A stretch of 64,000 nt of DNA from JAHEAO01 sp942492375 (GTDB lineage: Bacteria; Pseudomonadota; Alphaproteobacteria; Rhodobacterales; Rhodobacteraceae), in contig CALOEL010000017.1 in the NCBI GenBank assembly GCA_942492375.1, positions 186,001 to 250,000 on the forward strand, read 5' to 3'. The notes beneath the pieces were generated by a model, which saw nothing but the letters and a program-made list of their open reading frames with translations, did not search any database and was not told the DNA's origin. Numbering within the stretch: position 1 is the first letter of the stretch; every line of letters begins with the position of its first letter. Positions 27,144 through 35,285 of this stretch are shown in pieces. The position numbers were made by a program, and so were the translations under genes.

Positions 27144-28088
27144 TCAGGCGGTGGCCAGGAAATCCTCGATCGAGGCATGCAGGCCGCAGCGGGCGGTCTC
27201 GGAACCGGGATCGCTCGCCAGTCGCCGCGCCAGTTCTCCTGCCAGGAAATAGGGCATCAGCCGGTCCGCCTCTGCGGTTTCGATCAGGCCGGGCACCGCC
27301 AGCAGCGCGGTAGCCTCGTCGCCATCGACCCCATTCCAGAGCGTATCCGGAGCGCCGTTCACAAGCCGCGAGACTACGAGATATCGGGCGAGGTCGCGCA
27401 CCAGCGCGAACCACTGGTTCGATTGCAGGTCGATCCCCCAGATCGCGTCCTCGCCGACGATCAGGTTCACCGGGCAGAAATCGCCATGACCGCGAACCTG
27501 CGTCAGCGGGCTCTGATCGACGCGGGCGGCTTCGCCTTCCATCCAGTCCACCAGGTTGCGAACAAGCGTGCGGTCACCAGCCGGTGCGCGCTGCGCCACC
27601 TGCTTTGTCCGCCCCAGCCAGTAGCCGGCGGGCAGGGTGCCCGGTCGCCGCCTGTCTCCGATCAGCCGCACCAGCCAGCGCCCCGCCTGAACGGTAAGGG
27701 CGTTGCGCGTCGTCCGGCTTGCGGCAAGCATCGCTTCGTCAAACCTGCGTCCGGGGATGTATTCCATGACGATCAGGCCCTGTTCGGGCGCGGCGGCGAC
27801 AAGGCCGGGTGTCCGGTATGGTCCGCTCGACATGCGCGGCGCGTGGTGGCGAAGCTCGGCGGCCTGCGCGGAGACGAGATTTGCGGGATCGGCGCCGAAG
27901 GACAGCTTTACGACAACCGTATCGGCGCCTAGCTGCGCCCGGAACACCGCTTGATCCCGGCTCGCCTTGATGCAGTCGTCGATCCTGAGGTCGCGCAGCG
28001 AGGGCAGCTCCTTCAGCGCCGTCTGCAATGCCTCGGTCGCGGTAACCAGATGTTCGATCTGCCGAAGTCCCATGGCCCCGACTAGCAT
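27144..28088 (-). CDS. phosphotransferase (APH/choline kinase-like) family protein
   Basis: 314 residues if translation starts at the ATG at 28088; ATG 28073 (MGLRQIEHLVTATEAL) is equally possible. The kinase fold is visible: VVVKLSFGAD with the ATP lysine, EQGLIVMEYIPG hinge, catalytic loop RGHGDFCPVNLIV and metal motif WGIDLQSNQW. These enzymes phosphorylate small alcohols such as choline, ethanolamine, aminoglycosides or sugars. The loop HGDFCPVN resembles the usual HGDxxxxN. Gene is alone and convergent with lolD. Substrate unknown. Confidence 0.8.
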   Translation of the reverse strand: MLVGAMGLRQIEHLVTATEALQTALKELPSLRDLRIDDCIKASRDQAVFRAQLGADTVVVKLSFGADPANLVSAQAAELRHHAPRMSSGPYRTPGLVAAAPEQGLIVMEYIPGRRFDEAMLAASRTTRNALTVQAGRWLVRLIGDRRRPGTLPAGYWLGRTKQVAQRAPAGDRTLVRNLVDWMEGEAARVDQSPLTQVRGHGDFCPVNLIVGEDAIWGIDLQSNQWFALVRDLARYLVVSRLVNGAPDTLWNGVDGDEATALLAVPGLIETAEADRLMPYFLAGELARRLASDPGSETARCGLHASIEDFLATA

Positions 28089-28189
28089 GGCGGCCTGACC
28101 CGCGCACCGCAAAACTGCGCCGGGGGCTTGGCAAGGCCGCGATGGTCGGCGCAGTGTCAGGCAGCGCAACACGCGAGGGGAGAGCGGAG

Positions 28190-29173
28190 ATGGCCGAAAC
28201 GAGCCCAGCCGAGATCGAGAAGCTGACGAATGCCGCCCTTGTGCGCCACGGCGCGACGGACTGGGTGGCGGCCGAGGTCGCGCGCGCGGTGGCGCGGGCC
28301 GAGGCGCTCGGAAACCGCATCTGCGGGCTCTACTATCTGGAAAGCTATTGCCAGCAGCTGCGCACCGGACGGGTGGATGGCGCGGCAGAGCCGGAGGTAA
28401 GCCGGCCGCGCGCCGGTCTGGTCCGGGTGGATGCCCGGCACGGCTTTGCACAACCGGCTTTTCGCCGGGGATTGCCGCAGGCGCTTGAAGCGGCCCGCGA
28501 GAACGGCATCGCGGCCCTTGCCGTCGGCCATGCCCATACCTGCACCTCGCTTGGATTTTTCACCGAGATCATCGCAGGGAACGGCATGATCGGCATCGGG
28601 TTCACCAATGCCTCGCCGGTGGTTGCTGCTCCGGGCGGCAAGTCGCGGATTATCGGGACCAACCCGATCGCCTGCTCGATCCCCGGCCCTGACGGACCCG
28701 CGCTGCAGTTCGATTTCTCGACCTCTGCCGTGGCGCTGGGGAAAATCACGATGGCGAAGGCGGCGGGCGAGAAGATCCCGCTCGGCTGGGCGGTCGATCG
28801 CGAGGGTCGGCCAACGACGGACCCCGATCAGGCCCTGGGCGGGGCGCTGGTTTCAGCTGGCGGCTACAAGGGCTGGGGGTTCGGACTTCTGGCGGAACTT
28901 CTGGCCGCGGGGATGGCAGGCGGCGTAAGCTCGCTTGACGTCAAGCCCCTGAAAGCGCCCGATGGGCCGCCGCATGATCTGGGGCAGTTCTACATCCTGA
29001 TTGATCCGGCGGCTTCCGACGTGTTCGCCGACCGGCTGGCCCGGATCGCCGAAGCGGTCGCCAACGAAGAGGGTGCACGGCTGCCGGGCGCGGCGCGCAA
29101 GGTCGCCGAAACGGTGCAGGTGCCCGACGCGCTCTGGCAGCAGGTGCAGGAGCTTGCCGGAACCGGTTCGTAG
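28190..29173 (+). CDS. Ldh family (malate/lactate/ureidoglycolate dehydrogenase-like) oxidoreductase
   Basis: 327 residues from ATG 28190 behind GGGGAGAGCGGAG. The all-new fold of the MDH2/LDH2 family is recognised by HTCTSLGFFTEIIAGNGMIGIGFTNASP, GTNPIACSIPG, FDFSTSAVALGKI, IPLGWAVDREGRPTTDP and GGYKGWGFGLLAELLA. Members reduce 2-oxo acids or cyclic imines with NAD(P)H, for example delta-1-piperideine-2-carboxylate reductase. It stands before ribE but has no obvious role in riboflavin synthesis. Substrate cannot be fixed. Confidence 0.87.
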   Translation: MAETSPAEIEKLTNAALVRHGATDWVAAEVARAVARAEALGNRICGLYYLESYCQQLRTGRVDGAAEPEVSRPRAGLVRVDARHGFAQPAFRRGLPQALEAARENGIAALAVGHAHTCTSLGFFTEIIAGNGMIGIGFTNASPVVAAPGGKSRIIGTNPIACSIPGPDGPALQFDFSTSAVALGKITMAKAAGEKIPLGWAVDREGRPTTDPDQALGGALVSAGGYKGWGFGLLAELLAAGMAGGVSSLDVKPLKAPDGPPHDLGQFYILIDPAASDVFADRLARIAEAVANEEGARLPGAARKVAETVQVPDALWQQVQELAGTGS

Positions 29174-29248
29174 CAAAAGGGTCCGATGCACCGGCGCTTG
29201 CCCTGCGCCGGCGCTGGCGTTACGGCTTGGCCAAGCGAGGAGGGCGGC

Positions 29249-29845
29249 ATGTTCACCGGCATCATCACCGATCAGGGCGAGATCCTGAAACTGGACCAGA
29301 AGGGCGATCTGCGGGCGCGGATCGCGACCGCCTACGACATCGACGGCATCGATATCGGCGCCTCGATCGCCTGTGACGGGGTTTGCCTTACGGTGGTGGC
29401 TCTCGGATCCGCGCCGAAAGACTGGTTCGAAGTCGAAATTTCGGCCGAGACCGTTTCCAAGACCAATCTGGGCGAATGGGAACGCGGCAAGTTGATCAAC
29501 CTGGAACGGGCGCTGAAAGTCGGCGACGAGCTGGGCGGGCATATCGTTTCCGGCCATATCGACGGCGTGGCCGAGGTGATCGGGGTGTCGGACGAAGGCG
29601 ACAGCACCCGCATCAGCCTGCGCGCGCCGAAGCCGCTGGCCCGGTTCATCGCGCCGAAAGGATCGGTCGCGCTGAACGGCACGTCGCTGACCGTGAACGA
29701 GGTGGCGGGCAGCGAATTCGGCGTGAACCTGATTCCGCATACCAAGGACGTGACCAACTGGGGCGGGGTGGCCCTCGGCGACCGCATCAACCTGGAGATC
29801 GACACACTGGCCCGCTACGTGGCGCGGCTGAAGGATGCCGGCTGA
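29249..29845 (+). CDS. ribE: riboflavin synthase alpha chain
   Basis: 198 residues starting MFTGIITDQGEIL after a GAGGAGGG ribosome site. Two lumazine-binding repeats are evident: the first has SIACDGVCLTVV and LGEWERGKLINLERAL..DELGGHIVSGHIDGV, the second GSVALNGTSLTVNEV and GDRINLEIDTLARYV. It makes riboflavin from two 6,7-dimethyl-8-ribityllumazine molecules supplied by RibH. First of ribE-ribBX-ribH-nusB; ribD is not adjacent in this window. I found no FMN riboswitch in the 143 bases between this gene and ribBX. Confidence 0.95.
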   Translation: MFTGIITDQGEILKLDQKGDLRARIATAYDIDGIDIGASIACDGVCLTVVALGSAPKDWFEVEISAETVSKTNLGEWERGKLINLERALKVGDELGGHIVSGHIDGVAEVIGVSDEGDSTRISLRAPKPLARFIAPKGSVALNGTSLTVNEVAGSEFGVNLIPHTKDVTNWGGVALGDRINLEIDTLARYVARLKDAG

Positions 29846-29988
29846 GCCCGAAGCGCTGGCACCACCGGACCGATCTTGTCACACGGCACAGGGAAAACAG
29901 GCCGCCGGATACCCGAATGTGAAAGACGGAGACTCTGGCGTTCCGCAATGCTCTGCGTTATCTGCCACGCGACGCATGGACGGAACCG

Positions 29989-31101
29989 ATGATCGAGACA
30001 ATGGATACAAGCTACAAAGACGCGATCTCCTCGGTCGAGGAGATCCTGGAGGATGCCCGCAACGGACGGATGTTCATCCTTGTCGATCACGAGGACCGCG
30101 AGAACGAGGGCGATCTGGTCATTCCGGCGCAGATGGCGACGCCCGAGGCGATCAATTTCATGGCGATGCATGGTCGCGGCTTGATCTGCCTGGCCCTGCC
30201 GGGCGAACGGATCGACGCGCTCGGCCTGCCGCTGATGGCTTCCTACAATTCGTCGCGGCACGAAACCGCCTTCACCCTGTCGATCGAGGCGCGCGAAGGC
30301 GTAACCACCGGCATTTCCGCCCATGACCGGGCGCGCACTGTCGCGGTCGCGATCGACAGCGGCAAGACCGGGGCCGATATCGCGACGCCCGGACATGTCT
30401 TCCCGCTGCGGGCTCGCGACGGCGGGGTGCTCGTGCGGGCCGGCCATACCGAGGCCGCCGTCGACGTCGCGCGGCTGGCCGGGCTGAACCCTTCGGGCGT
30501 GATCTGCGAGATCATGAACGAGGACGGCTCGATGGCGCGGCTGCCGGATCTGGTCGCCTTCGCGCAGAAGCACAACCTTAAGATCGGGACGATCAGTGAC
30601 CTGATCGGCTACCGCCGCCGCAACGACAACCTTGTGCGGGTCAGCAAGGAAACGACGATCACCTCGGAATTCGGCGGCGAATGGGCGATGCGGATCTACA
30701 CCGACGAGACCCATGGCGACGAGCATATCGTGCTGATCAAGGGCGACATCGGCGGTGACGAGCCGGTCTTCGTGCGGATGCACGCGCTGGAACCCCTGCT
30801 CGACATCGTCGGCACCGGCGAGCCCGGCCGCAGCCGCGAATTCGGCCAGGCGATGCGGCTTGTCGCGGAAGAGGGCCGCGGCGTACTTGTCCTGTTGCGC
30901 GACACGACGCTGAAGCTGGTGACCGAGGGCGGAGCCTCGCCGCAGACGATCCGGCAATACGGCCTTGGCGCGCAGATCCTGTCGTCGCTCGGCCTGTCCC
31001 GGCTGATCCTGCTGACCAACTCTCCCAAACCGAAAGTCGTCGGGCTGGAGGCCTATGGCCTCTCGATCGAGGGCACCCGCCACATACCGTTGAAGGCTTA
31101 G
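29989..31101 (+). CDS. ribB: 3,4-dihydroxy-2-butanone 4-phosphate synthase fused to a degenerate GTP cyclohydrolase II domain (RibBX)
   Basis: 370 residues (ATG 29989; 30001 is an alternative). Residues 1-210 are a normal RibB domain: HEDRENEGDLVIPAQ, FMAMHGRGLICL, RHETAFTLSIEAREGVTTGISAHDRA, GHVFPL, HTEAAVDVARLAG and ICEIMNEDGSMAR. It makes the four-carbon unit for lumazine from ribulose 5-phosphate. The C-terminal 150 residues align in position with GTP cyclohydrolase II but lack the zinc cysteines and the catalytic RNIGL motif; instead VRMHALEPLLDIVGTGEPGR is seen. Such X domains are known from alphaproteobacteria and Shewanella-type RibBX proteins. GTP cyclohydrolase II must come from another gene. 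Confidence 0.9.
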   Translation: MIETMDTSYKDAISSVEEILEDARNGRMFILVDHEDRENEGDLVIPAQMATPEAINFMAMHGRGLICLALPGERIDALGLPLMASYNSSRHETAFTLSIEAREGVTTGISAHDRARTVAVAIDSGKTGADIATPGHVFPLRARDGGVLVRAGHTEAAVDVARLAGLNPSGVICEIMNEDGSMARLPDLVAFAQKHNLKIGTISDLIGYRRRNDNLVRVSKETTITSEFGGEWAMRIYTDETHGDEHIVLIKGDIGGDEPVFVRMHALEPLLDIVGTGEPGRSREFGQAMRLVAEEGRGVLVLLRDTTLKLVTEGGASPQTIRQYGLGAQILSSLGLSRLILLTNSPKPKVVGLEAYGLSIEGTRHIPLKA

Positions 31102-31104
31102 ATC

Positions 31105-31650
31105 ATGGCTCGGTCCGAAACCCACCACGCCTTGCCGCTTCCGGAATTCGATGCGCCGGTGAAGCTGCTGATCGTCGTGGCGCCCTATTACAAGGACATC
31201 GCCGATGATCTGGTTGCCGGGGCCGCTGCGGTTCTGCAGGACGCCGGCGCCAGCCACGAGGTCGTCGAAGTGCCGGGGGCGCTTGAGGTGCCGACTGCGA
31301 TCCGCATCGCCGACCGGCAATCCAATTTCGACGGCTACGTGGCGCTTGGCTGCGTGATCCGGGGCGAGACCACGCATTACGAAACCGTGTGCAACGATTC
31401 TTCACGCGCCCTGACGCTGCTGGGGCTTGATGGCTGCTGCATCGGCAACGGGATCCTGACGGTCGAGAACCGCAAGCAGGCCGAGGTCCGCGCCGATCCC
31501 AAGGGGATGAACAAGGGCGGCGGCGCGGCGGCGGCGGCCCTGCACCTGATCGCGCTGACGCGGAAATGGGGCCGCTCCGGCAAGGCGGTCGGATTTCATT
31601 CCGACAGCATCCTGATCGCAGGCAAGGGCAAGGGCGGCAAGACGACATGA
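31105..31650 (+). CDS. ribH: 6,7-dimethyl-8-ribityllumazine synthase
   Basis: 181 residues, three bases after ribBX. The lumazine synthase core shows KLLIVVAPYYKDIADDLVAGA, VEVPGALEVPTAIRIA, YVALGCVIRGETTHYETVCNDSSRAL, then GNGILTVENRKQAEVRA and NKGGGAAAAALHLIAL. It joins the RibB product with the pyrimidine to form lumazine and assembles into a hollow 60-mer or a pentamer. Longer N-terminal leader than many homologues. Its stop overlaps the nusB start (ATGA). Confidence 0.95.
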   Translation: MARSETHHALPLPEFDAPVKLLIVVAPYYKDIADDLVAGAAAVLQDAGASHEVVEVPGALEVPTAIRIADRQSNFDGYVALGCVIRGETTHYETVCNDSSRALTLLGLDGCCIGNGILTVENRKQAEVRADPKGMNKGGGAAAAALHLIALTRKWGRSGKAVGFHSDSILIAGKGKGGKTT

Positions 31651-32111
31651 CGAAGGGTCCGAACAGGCGTCAGATGAACTCTGCCGCGCGCCTATATGCC
31701 GTTCAGGCCCTGTTCCAGATGGAAAGCTCCGGCCAGACGGTCGAGGCGATTGGGCGCGAGTTCGAGGATCATCGTTTTGGCGCCTCCTATGAGGGCGAGG
31801 AAATGGCCGAGGGCAATCTCGACCTGTTCCGCGACATCATGGAGAACGCGGTGAACTGGCAGGCCAAGATCGACCAGATGACCGACCGCGCGCTGGTGGC
31901 GAAATGGCCCATCGCGCGGATCGATCCGACGCTTCGGGCGTTGTTCCGGGCAGCGGGGGCCGAGCTGACGATGGCCGATGCGCCGCCGAAGGTCGTTATC
32001 ACCGAGTATGTCGATGTCGCGAAAGCCTTCTTCCCCGAAAGCAAAGAGGCCAAGTTCGTCAACGCGGTGCTGGATCACATGGCCCGAGAGGCACGGCCCG
32101 AGGCGTTCTGA
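31647..32111 (+). CDS. nusB: transcription antitermination factor NusB
   Basis: 154 residues from ATG 31647, overlapping the ribH stop by four bases; an in-frame earlier start lies inside ribH and is rejected. The all-helical NusB fold is marked by ARLYAVQALFQMESSG, the tail region LVAKWPIARIDPTLRALFRAAGAEL and VVITEYVDVAKAFFPESKEAKFVNAVLDHMAR. It binds boxA RNA with NusE (S10) for rRNA antitermination. ribH-nusB order is widely conserved in alphaproteobacteria. Confidence 0.95.
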   Translation: MTKGPNRRQMNSAARLYAVQALFQMESSGQTVEAIGREFEDHRFGASYEGEEMAEGNLDLFRDIMENAVNWQAKIDQMTDRALVAKWPIARIDPTLRALFRAAGAELTMADAPPKVVITEYVDVAKAFFPESKEAKFVNAVLDHMAREARPEAF

Positions 32112-32181
32112 AACCGGCAGGGGCAAGCGGCCCGTGGCCGAATCCTGGGATGAGCCGGGCCAATCCTGGCAAAGAAGCGCG

Positions 32182-32412
32182 ATGGCGAACAAACTCTCGA
32201 AGCTCAAAAGGACCATGGCGCGAATTCTGGTGCGTATCCGGCGCACGGTTCCGCCTGGCGGACGCTTCGTGCTGGGCATCCTGTTGATGCTTGGCGGTGT
32301 GGTCGGCTTTCTTCCGGTGCTGGGCTTTTGGATGATCCCGCTTGGCATCGCGGTCGCCGCGCTGGACGTGAAGCCTTTTTACCAATGGCTTACGCGTAAG
32401 AAACCCAGATAG
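32182..32412 (+). CDS. small membrane protein
   Basis: 76 residues. A basic N-terminus (MANKLSKLKRTMARILVRIRR) is followed by one or two hydrophobic segments, FVLGILLMLGGVVGFLPVLGFWMIPLGIAVAALD, and a basic tail LTRKKPR. The proline in the middle suggests a hairpin that turns back, putting both ends in the cytoplasm. Similar very short proteins (PGPGW or tetratrico-unrelated) occur in Rhodobacterales near nusB; I do not recognise the family. Function unknown. Confidence 0.7.
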   Translation: MANKLSKLKRTMARILVRIRRTVPPGGRFVLGILLMLGGVVGFLPVLGFWMIPLGIAVAALDVKPFYQWLTRKKPR

Positions 32413-32510
32413 GCAACGCGCGGCAACCCGCGCACGATCGGCTGTCACGGAAAGTTCGCTGGCTTTCGCGGTGCAGCACGATACCCTGACCTGAAGAGGG
32501 AGTCGCTGCC

Positions 32511-32807
32511 ATGCCCAAGCTTGTTCGCCTTTACATTCACCAGGTCCTGATCGGTTTCGCGCTATCGGCGGCCTTCGTCGCCTTGCTGCTTTGGCTGAAT
32601 GTCGCGAATCTGGGCCATCTGGTCACGGCGTCGGATATGGGCTGGCTGGCCGTTCTGATGCTGTTCGTCTTCAACGGCCTGGTCTTCGCGGGTGTGCAGT
32701 TCTCGATCTCGATCATGCGCATGGGTGAAGACGACAAGCCAGAGGATGGCGGGCGCCGCGATCCGATTGTCGCCGATCTGGTGCCGGCAAGGATCACCCC
32801 CGACTGA
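32511..32807 (+). CDS. small membrane protein, two hydrophobic segments
   Basis: 98 residues with ribosome site AGAGGGAGTC. Two hydrophobic segments (about residues 10-31, VLIGFALSAAFVALLLWLNVA, and 42-66, MGWLAVLMLFVFNGLVFAGVQFSISI) are followed by an acidic cytoplasmic tail (GEDDKPEDGGRRDPIV). No domain recognised. Its last 14 bases overlap the 3' end of the convergent EEP gene, so the two stops cross on opposite strands. Confidence 0.78.
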   Translation: MPKLVRLYIHQVLIGFALSAAFVALLLWLNVANLGHLVTASDMGWLAVLMLFVFNGLVFAGVQFSISIMRMGEDDKPEDGGRRDPIVADLVPARITPD

Positions 32808-33501
32808 GATCGGCCCAGACCGGCAGGTGATCGGAGGCGCGTTTCGCCTTTTTCGTTTCCACGACCCCGGCATCCTTCAGATGAAGACCGCTGTTGAACG
32901 CGATCCGGTCCAGCGCCGCGACCGGACGGGCCGCGTGATAGGATCTTCCGGGCGCGTGAATCTCGTAATCGGGCGCGAGCGGTTCAAGCCCGATATCCGG
33001 CGACCATTCGTTGAAATCGCCAAGCAGGAGCGTCGGCATGTCGCGCCGACGGGAAATGGCATGGGTTATCCGCTGCAGCTGCGCGCGCCGCATCGCCCGC
33101 GTCAGCCCCAGATGCACGGCGACCAGCCGGAGGGGACCTGACGCCGCCCTAAGTTCCACAAGCACGGCACCTCGCGGCTCCAGACCCGGCAGTACAAGGC
33201 GTTTGACCGTCTCGACCTTCGTGCCTTTGCGCACGAGCACGGCATTGCCATGCCAGCCCAGGCTGACATCGTTCGAAGCCACATCGACCGCTTCAAGATC
33301 GGTGCTGCGCTCGATTTCCCGCGGGTCAAGCGCGGCGGGCCGGTTGCCGAGCCGCCGGTCGGCCTCTTGAAGCGCCACCAGATCGGCGCCCAGACCGGCG
33401 ATGACGTCGAGCGTCCGGTCCGGCTGCCTTCGGCGATCGAGGCCGATGCATTTGCGGATATTGTAGGAGGCGACCCGTAACGGCCCCTGACTTTGTTCCA
33501 T
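32794..33501 (-). CDS. endonuclease/exonuclease/phosphatase (EEP) family protein
   Basis: 235 residues starting MEQSQGPLRVASYNIRKCIG (ATG at 33501). Motifs of the family in order: VASYNIRKCIG, DLVALQEADRR, NAVLVRK, RLVAVHLGLTRAMRRAQLQ, LLLGDFNEWSP and ASDHLPVWADL. Such short members are often annotated as metal-dependent phosphodiesterases, some next to cardiolipin synthase genes. No signal peptide. The long in-frame extension upstream to 34434 crosses other genes and is not used. Substrate unknown. Confidence 0.85.
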   Translation of the reverse strand: MEQSQGPLRVASYNIRKCIGLDRRRQPDRTLDVIAGLGADLVALQEADRRLGNRPAALDPREIERSTDLEAVDVASNDVSLGWHGNAVLVRKGTKVETVKRLVLPGLEPRGAVLVELRAASGPLRLVAVHLGLTRAMRRAQLQRITHAISRRRDMPTLLLGDFNEWSPDIGLEPLAPDYEIHAPGRSYHAARPVAALDRIAFNSGLHLKDAGVVETKKAKRASDHLPVWADLSRG

Positions 33502-33579
33502 GACTTCAATATGGGACAGGACCGCGCGATTGCCAGAGTGTGGCTTGAAGGATCGGCCGCCGCTGTCTAGGTACCCGGT

Positions 33580-34224
33580 ATGAGACTTCGCGATCAACCC
33601 TATGTGGTCCAGGCAATCTGGGCGATCCTGCTTCTCGCGGCAATCTGGGCCGCGTTCTCGGGCAGATGGTCGGTGGTGTTCATTTCTTTCGCGACCTTCG
33701 TGGTCACAGTGCTTCCGGGCCACTTTCTGAACCGGTTGGACATTCGCCTGCCGACAAGGTTCCTCGGGGCGATCGCGATCTTCGTCTTCGCGACCCTGTT
33801 CCTTGGCGAAGTCATGGATTTCTACGAACGCTACTGGTGGTGGGACATCCTGCTGCATGGCGGATCCGCCGTCGGGTTCGGCCTGATCGGCTTTCTCTTC
33901 GTGTTCTTCATGTTCGAGGGGAACAAATACGCCGCGCCCCCGATCGCCGTCGCCTTCGTGGCCTTCTGTTTCGCCGTCACCATCGGCGCCACCTGGGAAA
34001 TTTTCGAGTTCGCGATGGACCAGACCTTCGGCCTGAACATGCAGAAAAGCGGGCTGATCGACACGATGTGGGACCTGATCGTCGACATGATCGGCGCATC
34101 GATCGGCGCCACGGCCGGCTTCTTCTATCTCAAGGGCCGCGAACTGGGCGGGCTTTCCGGCCTGATCGAGGAATTCGTCAGGCTCAACCGCAAGTTCTAC
34201 GGCAAGCTGCGCGATCGGCGCTAA
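33580..34224 (+). CDS. DUF2238 family membrane protein (YjdF-like)
   Basis: 214 residues with six hydrophobic segments: AIWAILLLAAIWAAFSG, VVFISFATFVVTVLPG, FLGAIAIFVFATLFLG, ILLHGGSAVGFGLIGFLFVFFMF, PIAVAFVAFCFAVTIGATWEIFEF and a final one in DLIVDMIGASIGATAGFF. The conserved-looking polar residues inside the membrane (DFYERYWWWDILLHGG, WEIFEFAMD, DTMWDLIVD) match the DUF2238/YjdF family of unknown function. It is divergent from the EEP gene, 78 bases away. Confidence 0.82.
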   Translation: MRLRDQPYVVQAIWAILLLAAIWAAFSGRWSVVFISFATFVVTVLPGHFLNRLDIRLPTRFLGAIAIFVFATLFLGEVMDFYERYWWWDILLHGGSAVGFGLIGFLFVFFMFEGNKYAAPPIAVAFVAFCFAVTIGATWEIFEFAMDQTFGLNMQKSGLIDTMWDLIVDMIGASIGATAGFFYLKGRELGGLSGLIEEFVRLNRKFYGKLRDRR

Positions 34225-34430
34225 GGAAAAGTGGCGGGCCCACCGCGACCGTGGGGTTTGCGAATTCCCGAGGACCTGCACATACAGGTGGGCGCCAGGT
34301 AAGTGGACCAGGATCCAAACAGAGCCAGCTCCCTCGGATTTATTTAAGGCCACCGGAATTGGACCCTTCACGAGAGGGGCAGAACCCGCCACCACGATAC
34401 ATATGGCGGCGGCGGGCCTGCGACAAGGGG

Positions 34431-34853
34431 TCAACTCTCGGCGTGAAGGCTTTCCCGCATCCGGCCGATATGTTCGTCCCAGCCCTTGTCCAGCGCCAGC
34501 GTCAGGCCGAACGACTCTGCACCCTGCGGCAGCCCCTCATGTTCCAGCGACAGGCGGGTGCCGCCCGGAACCTCCTGCAGCCGCCACCTGACCGTGCTGA
34601 CGGCGTCGCCCATCGGCTTGATGGTGAAGGTATATTCCAGAAGGTCATGCGGATCGGCCCGCAGCACCTTGCCCCAGATCACCTTGTTGCCGGATTCAGC
34701 CCCGTACATCGCCAGCTCATCGCCGGCCTTCAGCGTGGACTTGGGCGCGTGAAACCAGATCGCCAGCTTGTCAGGCTCGGTCAGATAGGCCCAGACGTCC
34801 TTCTTGCTTGCGTTGAGGTAAACGGTCTTGCGAAGCGTTGTGTCGGTCATCAT
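34431..34853 (-). CDS. SRPBCC (AHSA1-like) domain protein
   Basis: 140 residues. Its ATG overlaps the stop of the ArsR gene upstream (ATGA at 34853-34850), and a second ATG follows at once. The START/AHSA1-like fold is indicated by LRKTVYLNASKKDVWAYLTEPDKLAIWFHAPKS, EYTFTIKPMG, STVRWRLQEVPGGTRLSLEHEGL and the closing KGWDEHIGRMRESL. The fold makes a hydrophobic pocket for small ligands. Such genes are often paired with ArsR-like regulators that they may help to sense, but the ligand is unknown. Confidence 0.87.
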   Translation of the reverse strand: MMTDTTLRKTVYLNASKKDVWAYLTEPDKLAIWFHAPKSTLKAGDELAMYGAESGNKVIWGKVLRADPHDLLEYTFTIKPMGDAVSTVRWRLQEVPGGTRLSLEHEGLPQGAESFGLTLALDKGWDEHIGRMRESLHAES

Positions 34854-35173
34854 TCGTCCTTCTCGATGGCGGATTTCAGGGCGGCGAGGCGATCGTCCCA
34901 GAAGGCGTCGAAAAAGGTCAGCCAATCCAGAACGGGCGACATGCCCTTGGGGTTGAAAGCGTTCACGCGTTCCCGGCCACGTGGCCGCACGGTGATCAGC
35001 CCGCCATCCGACAACACCGTCAGGTGTTTCTTGACGGCGGCACGGGTCATCTCGAAATTCTCGGCCACCTCGGCGATGGTCATGTCGCGGTCGCGCAGCA
35101 TCAGCAGGATGTCGCGCCGGGTCGGGTCGGCAAGCGCGCGGAAAGTGGGTTGGGCAACCGGGTCGTCAGGCAT
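34850..35173 (-). CDS. ArsR/SmtB family transcriptional regulator
   Basis: 107 residues, a winged helix regulator: TFRALADPTRRDILLMLRDRDMTIAEVAENFEMTRAAVKKHLTVLSDGGLITVRPRGRERV. No metal-binding cysteines (no ELCVC), so it is not an arsenic sensor; it resembles the SdpR-like regulators that accompany AHSA1 proteins. It probably represses its own promoter through the large nested palindrome at 35187-35232, which covers the spacer and start of an excellent sigma-70 promoter. Confidence 0.88.
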   Translation of the reverse strand: MPDDPVAQPTFRALADPTRRDILLMLRDRDMTIAEVAENFEMTRAAVKKHLTVLSDGGLITVRPRGRERVNAFNPKGMSPVLDWLTFFDAFWDDRLAALKSAIEKDE

Positions 35174-35186
35174 TTGCGTCTCATTA

Positions 35187-35232
35187 ATGAAACCATTTGG
35201 TATCGGGTTTATATGATACCTTTCGGTTTCAT
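35187..35232. promoter_or_regulatory. nested palindromic operator of the ArsR gene
   Basis: Reading inwards from both ends, ATGAAACC (35187-35194) pairs with GGTTTCAT (35225-35232) and GGTATC (35199-35204) pairs with GATACC (35215-35220), with equal spacers of 4, 10 and 4 bases. Each half is itself an ACC-N4-GGT element, so the site looks like two ArsR dimer sites in mirror arrangement, 26 bases centre to centre. Confidence 0.7.
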
Positions 35233-35237
35233 GTCAA
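35208..35237 (-). promoter_or_regulatory. sigma-70 promoter of the arsR-SRPBCC operon
   Basis: On the minus strand a perfect -35 TTGACA (35237-35232) is followed after 18 bases by TATAAA (35213-35208). The first ACC-N4-GGT element lies between the boxes and the second just beyond the -10, where a bound repressor would block RNA polymerase. Confidence 0.7.
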
Positions 35238-35259
35238 GCCCGGTCGACCCTTGCCAAAT

Positions 35260-35274
35260 GTTCTCTTATTGTTC
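35260..35274 (+). promoter_or_regulatory. LexA (SOS) box before mmcB
   Basis: GTTC-TCTTATT-GTTC is an exact match to the alphaproteobacterial LexA consensus GTTC-N7-GTTC. It ends 11 bases before the mmcB start, where a bound LexA would stop transcription or initiation. MmcB is a known SOS gene in Caulobacter, which supports the reading. Confidence 0.75.
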
Positions 35275-35285
35275 ATGGTTAATGC

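Noticed and set aside
29846..29988. FMN riboswitch before ribBX
   Set aside because: None of the conserved RFN element blocks is visible.
34225..34430. Possible small gene or RNA between the DUF2238 and SRPBCC genes
   Set aside because: Only imperfect GC-rich repeats (for example CCCGCC near 34386 with GGCGGG near 34411) and no frame, promoter or terminator good enough to call.
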